A stretch of 12,026 bases of DNA, from positions 1 to 12,026 of the forward strand of contig CAZYLK010000184.1 of assembly GCA_964648365.1 (NCBI GenBank), read 5' to 3'. Made by a program: the position numbers and the translations under genes. Source of the stretch: SURF-32 sp964648365. Its GTDB lineage: Bacteria > Planctomycetota > Phycisphaerae > UBA1845. Numbering within the stretch: position 1 is the first letter of the stretch; each line of letters begins with the position of its first letter. This document shows, piece after piece, positions 1-6,327 of the stretch. Below the pieces are notes generated by a model that saw only the letters and a list, made by a program, of their open reading frames with translations, did not search any database and was not told where the DNA came from.

Positions 1-153
1 TCCGACGCGATGGGCAAAGCGGGAACGTACGAGGGCACGTACATCGGCATGATCGACCATAACGCGACGATCATCGCTCGTGCGCTGGGCGGCCAGGCGC
101 CGGAGCGCGGGATGCAGGGGAAGTTGGGAGGGAGTGAGGGAGTGAGGGAGTGA
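1..153 (+). CDS. mntA: C-terminal end of Mn/Zn ABC transporter substrate-binding protein (5' end outside window)
   Basis: Only the last 50 codons are present, open from base 1 and ending at TGA 151-153. The visible peptide begins SDAMGKAGTYEGTYIGMIDH, which matches the end of the cluster A-I (TroA/ZnuA/MntA) metal-binding lipoproteins, where a conserved SDA...G.Y..M..HN segment forms the last strand and helix of the C-lobe. The protein would bind Mn(II) outside the cytoplasmic membrane and hand it to the permease pair encoded downstream. Manganese rather than zinc is inferred from the MntR gene that closes the operon. After the family's normal end (around IIARALGG) there is a tail of about 20 residues, the last part of which is translated from the octamer repeat array; the stop codon itself is the TGA of a repeat unit. 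The tail is therefore probably not functional. Confidence 0.85.
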   Translation, partial: SDAMGKAGTYEGTYIGMIDHNATIIARALGGQAPERGMQGKLGGSEGVRE

Positions 154-161
154 GGGAGTGA
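126..161 (+). repeat. GGGAGTGA octamer tandem array (left arm of inverted pair)
   Basis: Four perfect head-to-tail copies of the 8-base unit GGGAGTGA occupy 130-161, preceded by GGGA at 126-129. The array begins inside the end of mntA and supplies its stop codon. Because the unit is 8 bases long and holds one TGA, three successive copies close all three plus-strand frames. Five G3 runs (126, 130, 138, 146, 154) with loops of 1 and 5 bases fit a G-quadruplex pattern on the coding strand and mRNA. The array is near-complementary to 298-333. Confidence 0.9.
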
Positions 162-166
162 GAAAA

Positions 167-264
167 GGCACGAAGGCACATAGGCACGAAGGCACGAAGG
201 CACGAGGGCACGAAGGGGAAGAAAGCCACGGAGCGACGAAGGGAGAAAGGCACATAGGCACGAT
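167..264 (+). repeat. GGCACGAA octamer tandem array, interrupted
   Basis: Six consecutive 8-base units occur at 167-214 (GGCACGAA, GGCACATA, GGCACGAA, GGCACGAA, GGCACGAG, GGCACGAA). After 34 bases of degenerate purine-rich sequence come two further units at 249-264 (GGCACATA, GGCACGAT). The period is the same as in the flanking GGGAGTGA array but the unit is different. There are no spacers of constant length, so this is a simple-sequence array and not a CRISPR. It fills the loop between the two complementary octamer arms. Confidence 0.85.
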
Positions 265-297
265 GCAGGGTTTCGGAGTGAGACGCTGATCATTCTT

Positions 298-333
298 CCC
301 TCACTCCCTGACTCCCTTACTCCCTCACTCCCT
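298..333 (-). repeat. Inverted copy of the GGGAGTGA octamer array (right arm)
   Basis: Read on the minus strand, this stretch is GGGAGTGA, GGGAGTAA, GGGAGTCA, GGGAGTGA and a final GGG. It is complementary to the array at 130-162 with only two mismatches, both at the seventh base of a unit. C3 runs recur every 8 bases at 298, 306, 314, 322 and 330. The pair could form a stem of about 33 base pairs around a loop of roughly 135 bases in the mRNA between mntA and mntB. The right arm ends just before the ribosome binding site of mntB. Confidence 0.85.
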
Positions 334-339
334 TCAACC

Positions 340-344
340 GAAGG
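340..344 (+). promoter_or_regulatory. Ribosome binding site that fixes the mntB start
   Basis: GAAGG at 340-344 lies six bases before ATG 351, a normal Shine-Dalgarno spacing. An in-frame TTG at 345 touches the motif directly and so cannot use it. This is why ATG 351 is chosen as the start of mntB. The motif lies about seven bases after the right repeat arm, so folding of the repeats could affect access to it (inference). Confidence 0.6.
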
Positions 345-350
345 TTGACC

Positions 351-1265
351 ATGAAGCGTGAACTTCACACGGACGAGGCGGCATTCCGCGAGATGGCATC
401 CGTTGCCGACGTCGGCGGCGCGGCCGTCACGGATGCCGCCGGCACAATCGCGACGCCGTCCGCCTTTCGCCCCCCCACCCCCGCCACCGGCGACGAACAT
501 CCGCCCGACGCGCCGCTCTCCATCCATGACATGACCGTGGCGTATCACCGCACACCGGTGCTGTGGGACGTGGACTTCGACGCGCCGGAGGGAAGCTTGA
601 TCGGCATCGTCGGGCCCAACGGCGCGGGCAAGAGCACCATGCTCAAGGCGATTCTCGATCTGATCCCGAAAGTCTCCGGCCGCGTGACAGTCTACGGCGA
701 GCCTTATCGCAAACAGCGCCAGCTTGTCGGCTACGTACCGCAGCGCGAATCGGTCGACTGGGATTTTCCGGTGAGCGCGCTCGACGTGGTCTGCATGGGC
801 CGCTACGCCCGCATCGGCTGGTGCCGGCCGGTGACGCGGCGACACAAGGCCGCGGCCATGGAATGCCTCGACCGCGTCGGCATGGCGGACTACGCCCGGC
901 GGCAGATCAGCCAGCTTTCCGGCGGGCAGCAGCAGCGCGTCTTCCTGGCCCGGGCCTTGGCACAGCAGGCGAAGCTCTATCTGATGGACGAGCCGCTGGC
1001 CGGCGTCGATGCGGCCACCGAGCAGGCCATCATCGCCATCCTTCACGATCTGCGGGCGGCCGGTCAGACCGTGCTCGTGGTTCATCATGATCTGCAAACC
1101 GTGCCGCAGTACTTTGACTACGTGCTGCTGTTGAACATGCGCATCGTCGCGCACGGGCCGACGGCGGAGGCGTTCACCGAGGACAATCTGCGCAAGACGT
1201 ATGGCGGGCGTTTGACGCTGCTTGACCAGGCGGCGCACGCGATGTCGCGGCGGGGGCGGGAATGA
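351..1265 (+). CDS. mntB: Manganese ABC transporter ATP-binding protein
   Basis: Cytoplasmic ATPase of 304 residues that would power Mn(II) import by the MntC/MntD permease pair. All ABC motifs are present: Walker A GPNGAGKST (88-96), signature LSGGQQQR (189-196), Walker B LYLMDEP (209-215) and the switch histidine in VVHHD (H245 or H246). The sequence resembles the MntB/TroB/ZnuC group of cluster A-I transporters. The start at ATG 351 is set by the GAAGG at 340-344. This leaves about 55 residues, rich in Ala, Pro and Thr, before the ABC fold begins at LSIHDMTVAY; family members normally start close to that point. The only other Met codons are at 393 and 531, and the latter lies within the fold, so the extension is probably real or partly real. 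The stop overlaps the ATG of mntC (ATGA, 1262-1265), suggesting translational coupling. The call is secure for the family; the metal is inferred from mntR. Confidence 0.93.
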   Translation: MKRELHTDEAAFREMASVADVGGAAVTDAAGTIATPSAFRPPTPATGDEHPPDAPLSIHDMTVAYHRTPVLWDVDFDAPEGSLIGIVGPNGAGKSTMLKAILDLIPKVSGRVTVYGEPYRKQRQLVGYVPQRESVDWDFPVSALDVVCMGRYARIGWCRPVTRRHKAAAMECLDRVGMADYARRQISQLSGGQQQRVFLARALAQQAKLYLMDEPLAGVDAATEQAIIAILHDLRAAGQTVLVVHHDLQTVPQYFDYVLLLNMRIVAHGPTAEAFTEDNLRKTYGGRLTLLDQAAHAMSRRGRE

Positions 1266-2602
1266 TCGCGGCCGTAGACGAACTCATGCGCGTCCTCACC
1301 TTGCAGGACTACAACACCCGCGTCGTCGTGCTCGGCACCGCCCTGCTCGGCCTGACCGCGGGAATGGTCGGGGTGTTCATGCTGCTGCGCAAGAGGGCGC
1401 TGCTCGGCGACGCGCTGAGCCACGCGACGCTGCCCGGCATCGGCATCGCGTTCATCCTCATGTCGCAATGGGGCGGCAACGGCAAGTGGCTGCCGGGGCT
1501 TTTGCTCGGCGCGGCCGTGTCGGGGGCGATCGGCATCGCGGGCGTGTTGTTGATTCGCCGATGGACGCGGCTCAAGGAAGACGCGGCGCTGGGTGTCGTG
1601 CTGAGCGTGTTCTTCGGCCTGGGCGTCGCGATTCTCGGCGTCATTCAGAAGATGGACACGGGCAACGCGGCGGGCCTTTCGTCATTCATCTATGGCAAGA
1701 CCGCGTCGATGCTGGCGGCGGATACGTACCTGATCGCCGGCGCGGCCGGGCTGGTCGCGGTCGGATGCCTGCTGTTGTTCAAGGAGTTCGGCCTGCTTTG
1801 CTTCGACGCGGAATTCGCGGCGGCGCAGGGCTGGCCGACGCTGTTGCTCGACACGCTGATGCTCACGCTGGTGATCCTGGTGACGGTCATCGGGCTGCAG
1901 GCGGTCGGGCTGATCCTGATGATCGCCCTTTTGGTGATCCCGCCGGCCGCGGCCCGGTTCTGGACGCAGCGCCTGTCGCGCATGACGCTGATCTCGGCGC
2001 TGATCGGAGCGATGAGCGGCTATTTCGGCTCGGTCGTCAGTGCCACCCAGCCCAACCTGCCCGCCGGAGCGATCATCGTGCTCGTCGCCTCGGCGCTGTT
2101 TGTCATCAGCCTGACTTTCGGACCGGCCCGCGGCGTGGTGTTCCGCTTCATTGCGCGGGTCCGGCTGGAGCGCAAGACGCGGCGTCAGCATCTGCTGCGT
2201 GCCGTGTTCGAGCTGGTGGACCGCGGCCGCGGCAACGGCGCCGCACCGGCCGTCGAGTCGGCGATCTCGCGGGACGCCCTGTTGCGCCGGCGATCCTGGT
2301 CGAAGCGGCGACTGAGTCGCATCATCGCCCGGGCACAGCGGGACGGGCTGGTTCAACCGGTCGGAACGGACGGATTGCGGCTGACGCCCGCGGGTCTGAC
2401 GGAGGCGCGCCGCGTGGTGCGGAACCACCGCCTGTGGGAACTGTATCTGATCACCCACGCCGACATTGCCCCCAGCCATGTCGATCGCGACGCGGACGAA
2501 CTGGAGCACGTACTGGGTCAGAAGATGGTGCAGAAGTTGGAGCGGCTGCTGGCAGACCAGGCGGCGGCGAAGATTCCGCCGAGTCCGCATGCGCTGGCGT
2601 AA
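1262..2602 (+). CDS. mntC: Manganese ABC transporter permease with C-terminal DtxR-like domain
   Basis: 446 residues. Residues 20-300 form an ABC-3 family permease with several hydrophobic helices, the conserved loop GDALSHATLPGI (49-60) and the core LQAVGLILMIALLVIPPAAA (212-231). Residues about 308-378 form a winged-helix-like region with the wing motif LRLTPAG (372-378). Residues 382-430 match the metal-binding/dimerisation helices of DtxR-family repressors (RNHRLWELY, then DADELEHVL). Aligned by eye to DtxR, the ligands H79, E83, E105 and H106 are kept (H389, E393, E415, H416), but H98 and C102 are replaced by D408 and D412. The first-helix acidic ligands of MntR appear to be lost (H310, R313). 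Ordinary permeases of this family are about 280-300 residues, so the tail is an addition. The nearest known precedent is chlamydial YtgC, whose C-terminal YtgR part is cleaved off and acts as a repressor. ATG 1262 overlaps the mntB stop. The permease call is secure; the role of the tail is unknown. Confidence 0.92.
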   Translation: MIAAVDELMRVLTLQDYNTRVVVLGTALLGLTAGMVGVFMLLRKRALLGDALSHATLPGIGIAFILMSQWGGNGKWLPGLLLGAAVSGAIGIAGVLLIRRWTRLKEDAALGVVLSVFFGLGVAILGVIQKMDTGNAAGLSSFIYGKTASMLAADTYLIAGAAGLVAVGCLLLFKEFGLLCFDAEFAAAQGWPTLLLDTLMLTLVILVTVIGLQAVGLILMIALLVIPPAAARFWTQRLSRMTLISALIGAMSGYFGSVVSATQPNLPAGAIIVLVASALFVISLTFGPARGVVFRFIARVRLERKTRRQHLLRAVFELVDRGRGNGAAPAVESAISRDALLRRRSWSKRRLSRIIARAQRDGLVQPVGTDGLRLTPAGLTEARRVVRNHRLWELYLITHADIAPSHVDRDADELEHVLGQKMVQKLERLLADQAAAKIPPSPHALA

Positions 2603-2610
2603 GAGAAGAA

Positions 2611-2638
2611 TGGCGAATAGCGAATGGCGAATAACGAA
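2611..2638 (+). repeat. Heptamer tandem repeat TGGCGAA/TAGCGAA/TAACGAA
   Basis: Four 7-base units follow the mntC stop: TGGCGAA, TAGCGAA, TGGCGAA, TAACGAA, then TGAAGAG. The array runs to within 14 bases of the 100-N gap and may continue into it. It is a different family and period from the octamers between mntA and mntB. It resembles in kind the short tandemly repeated repetitive (STRR) heptamers described in cyanobacteria. Open-frame reading through it gives the low-complexity peptide NSEWRITNEE, which should not be taken as protein. Confidence 0.85.
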
Positions 2639-2652
2639 TGAAGAGGCGGATT

Positions 2653-2752
2653 NNNNNNNNNNNNNNNNNNNNNNNNNNNNNNNNNNNNNNNNNNNNNNNN
2701 NNNNNNNNNNNNNNNNNNNNNNNNNNNNNNNNNNNNNNNNNNNNNNNNNNNN
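2653..2752. other. Scaffold gap (100 Ns)
   Basis: Exactly 100 unspecified bases, the usual placeholder for a join of unknown length made from paired reads. It begins right after a tandem repeat, the likely reason the assembly broke. The 5' end of mntD, its start codon and its ribosome binding site lie in the missing sequence. Any reading frame drawn across the gap is an artefact. Confidence 0.98.
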
Positions 2753-4082
2753 CTGGACCTCCCTTGACACTTCGATCGTTCTCGTGGCCGCGCTCGGCGC
2801 GATGGCGTGTGCGCTCATCGGATCATTCCTCGTACTGCGACGGATGAGCATGATGGGCGACGCCATCAGCCATGCCGTGCTGCCGGGGCTGGTCGTCGCG
2901 TTTCTACTGAGCGGCAGCCGCAGCGCCGTCGCCATGCTGATCGGCGCCGGCGTCGTGGGGATCCTCACCACCGCGTTCACGAACTGGATACACCGGCTGG
3001 GCAAAGTCGAAGAAAGCGCCTCGATGGGCGTCGTCTTTACCGCCCTGTTCGCAGTCGGGCTGGTGCTGATCGTACGATTTGCCGATTCCGTCGATCTCGA
3101 TCCGGAATGCGTGCTCTATGGTTCCATCGAGCTGACGCCGCTGGATACGGTCACGCTTCTCGGCTGGCAGATTCCGCGCGCGGCCGCCATTCTGGCCGTC
3201 GTGCTGCTGCTCGATCTGCTGTTCGTACTGCTGTTCTACAAGGAGCTGCGCATCAGTTCCTTCGACCCCGCCCTGGCCACCACGCTCGGCATCAACGCCC
3301 GCGTCATGCACTACGCGCTGATGACGCTGGTCGCCATGACCACCGTCGCCTGCTTCGAGAGCATCGGCAGCATCCTGGTGATCGCCATGCTGATCGTCCC
3401 CGCGGCCGCGGCGCATCTGTTGACGGATCGATACGGGCTGATGCTGCTGGTCAGTATGATGCTCGGCGCGGCCAGTGCCGTGCTGGGACACGTCGGCGCC
3501 ATTACGATTCCGACGTGGCTGGGCTTCGCGGATACCAACACGGCGGGCATGATGGCGGTGGCCGCGGGAACCTTGTTTGGCGCGGCCGCGTTGCTGTCAC
3601 CGCGGCATGGCATCCTCAGCCGCGCGGTCCATCGGGTCCGACTTGCGCTTCGCATCACCATCGAAGACGTGCTCGGACTGCTGTATCGCGTGGAGGAGCA
3701 GGGCCAGACGGTGCGATCGCGAGTCGTGACGGATCTGCTCCGCCGGGCGACCGGGAGCGGATGGCTCGGGCGGCTGGCGGTCGCCGAACTCCGACGCCGC
3801 GGATGTATCGCCGTCGCGCCGAATGGTGTACGATTAACCGACGCCGGACGGCGCGCGGCCGCGTCGCTGATCCGGTCGCACCGGCTCTGGGAGGCGTATA
3901 CCGCCAAGCACGTGGCCCTGCCGACGGACCACCTGCATCATTCCGCGGAACGTGCCGAGCATTACATCACCCGGCCGATGCGCGAGGCGCTGGCCGGAGA
4001 CCTGGGCGGCGTTCGCCAGGATCCGCAGGGCCGCGAGATCCCTGAGAGCGGCGCTGCACACAATCAGAAGGCGGACGCATGA
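2753..4082 (+). CDS. mntD: Second manganese ABC transporter permease with C-terminal DtxR-like domain (5' end missing in gap)
   Basis: 442 visible residues, in frame from base 2754. An ABC-3 permease occupies visible residues 8-285, with GDAISHAVLPGL (35-46) and the core FESIGSILVIAMLIVPAAAA (201-220). From comparison with mntC, only about 10-25 N-terminal residues seem to be lost. Residues about 300-365 form a winged-helix-like region ending in VRLTDAG (359-365). Residues 370-430 match the DtxR/MntR metal-binding and dimerisation domain: RSHRLWEAY, LHHSAERAEH, and DPQGREIP (423-430), the last like the end of that domain in DtxR. Aligned by eye, a full ligand set is present: H376, E380, H395, E399, E402, H403, plus first-helix D305. 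This tail is thus better preserved than that of mntC. The protein would pair with MntC to form the membrane channel. Its TGA overlaps the mntR start (ATGA, 4079-4082). The tail could sense cytoplasmic Mn, bind DNA after cleavage, or gate transport; the sequence does not decide. Confidence 0.9.
4066..4071 (+). promoter_or_regulatory. Ribosome binding site of mntR
   Basis: AGAAGG lies inside the last codons of mntD, seven bases before ATG 4079. It supports that ATG as the mntR start, and also independent ribosome loading in addition to coupling through the ATGA overlap. Confidence 0.6.
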
Positions 4083-4564
4083 CGGCGGCGAAACAAATGA
4101 CCCCTTCCGAGCCTTCCGACGCCAGGCGGCGCCGCCGCCGGGTCCACAGCACCACCGAGGGCTTCAAACAGGTCCGGATCGACCACGCCTCGGAGATGGC
4201 GGAGGACTACGTCGAGCTGATCGACGATCTGATCGCCCGGCATGGCGAAGCACGGCTGGTGGACATTGCGGAACACATGGGCGTCTCGCACGTCACGGCC
4301 AACAAGACGGTCGCGCGGCTGCTGCGGGATGGGCTGGTGCAGAAGCGGCCCTATCGCGCCATTTTCCTGACCGACGAGGGAAAAAAACTCGCGGACGCCA
4401 GCCGCCGCAAGCACGTCGTCGTTGTGGAGTTTCTCTGCGCGCTGGGAGTGCCGGAGGATCAGGCACGGATCGACGCCGAAGGCATCGAGCATCATATCAG
4501 CGACGTGACGCTGGCCGCCATGTCGAAGTACGTCGCCGGACACCGTCGCGAGCGGGAACGGTAA
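4079..4564 (+). CDS. mntR: Manganese-responsive transcriptional repressor MntR (DtxR family)
   Basis: 161 residues, close to E. coli MntR in length and sequence (recalled E. coli features: EDYVELI, GEAR, DAEGIEHH). A basic N-terminal tail (residues 1-25, with five successive Arg) precedes the winged helix (about 40-105; LTDEG wing at 97-101), followed by the dimerisation and metal-binding helices (108-145). The six residues matching the Mn ligands of B. subtilis MntR are all present: D43, E46, H112, E134, E137 and H138. It should bind DNA when loaded with Mn(II) and repress uptake genes, most simply this operon; the mntA promoter lies outside the window, so no operator could be examined. The start ATG overlaps the mntD stop and has a good ribosome binding site. 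Being last in the operon, it would be under its own control if it represses the mntA promoter (inference). Family and metal call are strong. Confidence 0.93.
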   Translation: MTAAKQMTPSEPSDARRRRRRVHSTTEGFKQVRIDHASEMAEDYVELIDDLIARHGEARLVDIAEHMGVSHVTANKTVARLLRDGLVQKRPYRAIFLTDEGKKLADASRRKHVVVVEFLCALGVPEDQARIDAEGIEHHISDVTLAAMSKYVAGHRRERER

Positions 4565-4644
4565 GGCGCCCGGGCACGCGATCCATCACACATCGAACGC
4601 CCGCGGCGCGCGCTGGGGTTTCCCGTTGACCGCTGCAACCGCCG

Positions 4645-5871
4645 TCAGGCCAACACCCGTTGCAGCCGTTCCAAGGCCCAATCCAATTCCTCCCGCGTGA
4701 CACACAACGGCGGCGCCAGGCGAATGGTCTGCTGATGGGTGTCTTTGCACAACAACCCTTCTTCCATGAGGCGTTCACAGTACCCACGGGCGCGACCGGC
4801 CGATTCGTTCAATTCGATGCCGAACCACAATCCGCGTCCCCGAATCTGGCGGATCCGGTCGCTTTTCAGGTCGCGCAGGCGCTCGAACATATAGGCGCCC
4901 ATTTTCTGTGCATTGGCCTGAAATATGCCAGTCGACAGGATTTCAATCACCCGGCGCCCGACGGCGCACGCCAGCGGATTCCCGCCGAAGGTACTCCCGT
5001 GGTCCCCCGGTGAAAAAACGCTCATGATCTTGCGCGTGGAGACGACCGCGGAAACGGGCACGATGCCCCCCCCGAGCGCCTTGCCGAGAATATAGGCGTC
5101 TGGCTGAACGCCCTCGTGGTCGCAACAGAACGTCGTTCCGCACCGGCCCAGCCCGGACTGGATTTCGTCGGCCAGGAAGAGCGCGCCCCGCTCTGTGCAG
5201 ATCTGTCGAACCTGCTTCAAATAGCCGTCAGGAGGAACCAGGACGCCTGCCTCCCCCTGGATCGGCTCCACCAGAAACGCGACCGTCCGCTCATCCACCG
5301 CGGCCGCAAGCGCACCCGCGTCGCCGTGCGGAATCAGCTCGAAACCCGGCGTGAACGGCCCGAACCCGTCGCGGCTCTGAGGATCGGTGCTGAAGCTGAC
5401 AATGGTCGTGGTACGCCCATGAAAATTGTTGTGGCAGCAGAGGATTTTCGCCTCGTCTGCAGGAACGCCCTTTCGAGTATACCCCCACTTCCGCGCCATC
5501 TTGATGGCCGTCTCCACCGCCTCCGCGCCGGTGTTCATGGGCAGCACGGACTCCATGCCGCACAGCTCGGCCAGCTCGGCGCAGAAATCGCCCATCTGGT
5601 CATGGTGAAACGCACGCGAGGTGAGCGTGACTCGGTCGAGCTGAGATCGCGCGGCCGCGATGATTTCAGGGTGCCGATGGCCGAAATTCACAGCCGAATA
5701 GGCCGCCAGCATGTCCATGTAGCGGCGCCCCTCGACGTCTTCGACCCAGACGCCCTCAGCACGGGCAATGACCACGGGCAGCGGATTGTAATTGTGGGCG
5801 GCGAAGCGCTCGGCAACGTCGATGTACGCGCGAGCATCCGCCGCGGCCGACCGATGACTTTGAATGACCAT
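4645..5871 (-). CDS. rocD: Ornithine--oxo-acid aminotransferase
   Basis: 408 residues from ATG 5871. Class-III PLP-dependent enzyme that moves the delta-amino group of ornithine to 2-oxoglutarate, giving glutamate-5-semialdehyde and glutamate; cytoplasmic, linking arginine/ornithine breakdown to proline and glutamate. The sequence follows B. subtilis RocD closely along its length: YNPLPVVI (28-35), MDMLAAYSAVNFGHRHP (52-68), MNTGAEAVE (112-120), FHGRT (150-154), EPIQGEAG (202-209), DEIQSGLGR (235-243), ILGKALGGG with the PLP lysine K264, and STFGGNPLACAV. The frame is open upstream to a GTG at 5943, but the extra 24 residues match nothing in the family and 5871 gives the usual length. The gene stands alone, converges on mntR with 80 bases between, and has no arginine-catabolism neighbour in the window. 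The related N-acetylornithine and GABA aminotransferases fit less well. Confidence 0.93.
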   Translation of the reverse strand: MVIQSHRSAAADARAYIDVAERFAAHNYNPLPVVIARAEGVWVEDVEGRRYMDMLAAYSAVNFGHRHPEIIAAARSQLDRVTLTSRAFHHDQMGDFCAELAELCGMESVLPMNTGAEAVETAIKMARKWGYTRKGVPADEAKILCCHNNFHGRTTTIVSFSTDPQSRDGFGPFTPGFELIPHGDAGALAAAVDERTVAFLVEPIQGEAGVLVPPDGYLKQVRQICTERGALFLADEIQSGLGRCGTTFCCDHEGVQPDAYILGKALGGGIVPVSAVVSTRKIMSVFSPGDHGSTFGGNPLACAVGRRVIEILSTGIFQANAQKMGAYMFERLRDLKSDRIRQIRGRGLWFGIELNESAGRARGYCERLMEEGLLCKDTHQQTIRLAPPLCVTREELDWALERLQRVLA

Positions 5872-6327
5872 GTCCTGTCCCCAGGCCCGGCATGCACGCC
5901 TGCTCTGTCGCGCCTCGCCGGGCTGGGCGGACGTAATCACCACAAGCGCGGCTGCATCCTACCTGCGCCGGCGCGCCGCCGCCAACTGACCCGACGTGAA
6001 TCGGCCGCGCACGACATCGACCATCGACAACACCCGGCGCTGCAAACGGAGAGCTTCGACGCCTTGGGCATCGCTCAGTCGGTACGCACGACCGCAACAT
6101 GGTTGCATAGAATGACCCAATCGAACGCGAGACTTCAGGTTCGCACTACTGAAAAATTTCGCGTCAGACTTCGCGGAGCACTTGACGAGACGCATAAGGG
6201 TGACTAATAGCATGAGAGTCGTCGGCGGCGGTTCCGGCCGATGACACGCTCGTTGAGTACGTTTCGTGATCTGCGGATCGTTGGAACGCAATAGCTTGAA
6301 TCCAATCGGAACCGGGAGTCGACAATC
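5872..6327. other. Divergent intergenic region without a supported gene
   Basis: 456 bases between the starts of rocD (minus) and the AT-hook protein gene (plus). Frames that cross it have unnatural composition and no family motif. Promoters for both flanking genes should lie here. I see a weak sigma-70-like candidate at 6182-6210 and a 13-base palindrome, GCAAC-ATG-GTTGC, at 6094-6106. No tRNA, rRNA or clear riboswitch fold was recognised by eye. An untranslated RNA or a decayed gene cannot be excluded. Confidence 0.5.
6182..6210 (+). promoter_or_regulatory. Possible sigma-70-type promoter for the AT-hook protein gene
   Basis: TTGACG (6182-6187) matches five of six bases of the -35 consensus and is followed, after 17 bases, by TAATAG (6205-6210), a poor -10 with three of six matches. 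It would start transcription about 110 bases before ATG 6328. The spacing is ideal but the -10 is weak, so this is only a candidate. Confidence 0.22.

Noticed and set aside
167..264. Possible CRISPR-like array
   Set aside because: The units are 8 bases, directly adjacent and without spacers, and there are no cas genes nearby; it is a simple tandem repeat.
1222..2634. Long Arg/Gly/Ala-rich plus-strand frame overlapping mntC
   Set aside because: Shadow frame produced by high GC; arginine-rich composition and no family motif, whereas the mntC frame is a clear permease.
2466..2760. Reading frame that runs from inside mntC through the repeat and the Ns into mntD
   Set aside because: The first part is out of frame with mntC and the middle is unspecified sequence, so the joined protein is an artefact. 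mntD is called only from 2753 onward.
4565..4644. Bidirectional terminator between mntR and rocD
   Set aside because: The sequence is GC-rich with short self-complementary patches (CGCGCG), but I found no clear stem followed by a T-tract on either strand.
6094..6106. Palindrome GCAAC-ATG-GTTGC as an operator
   Set aside because: The arms are only five bases long and it occurs once; this is expected by chance in a region of this size.
5116..6207. Plus-strand frame opposite rocD and into the intergenic region
   Set aside because: Antisense to rocD for most of its length; composition is not protein-like and no motif is seen.
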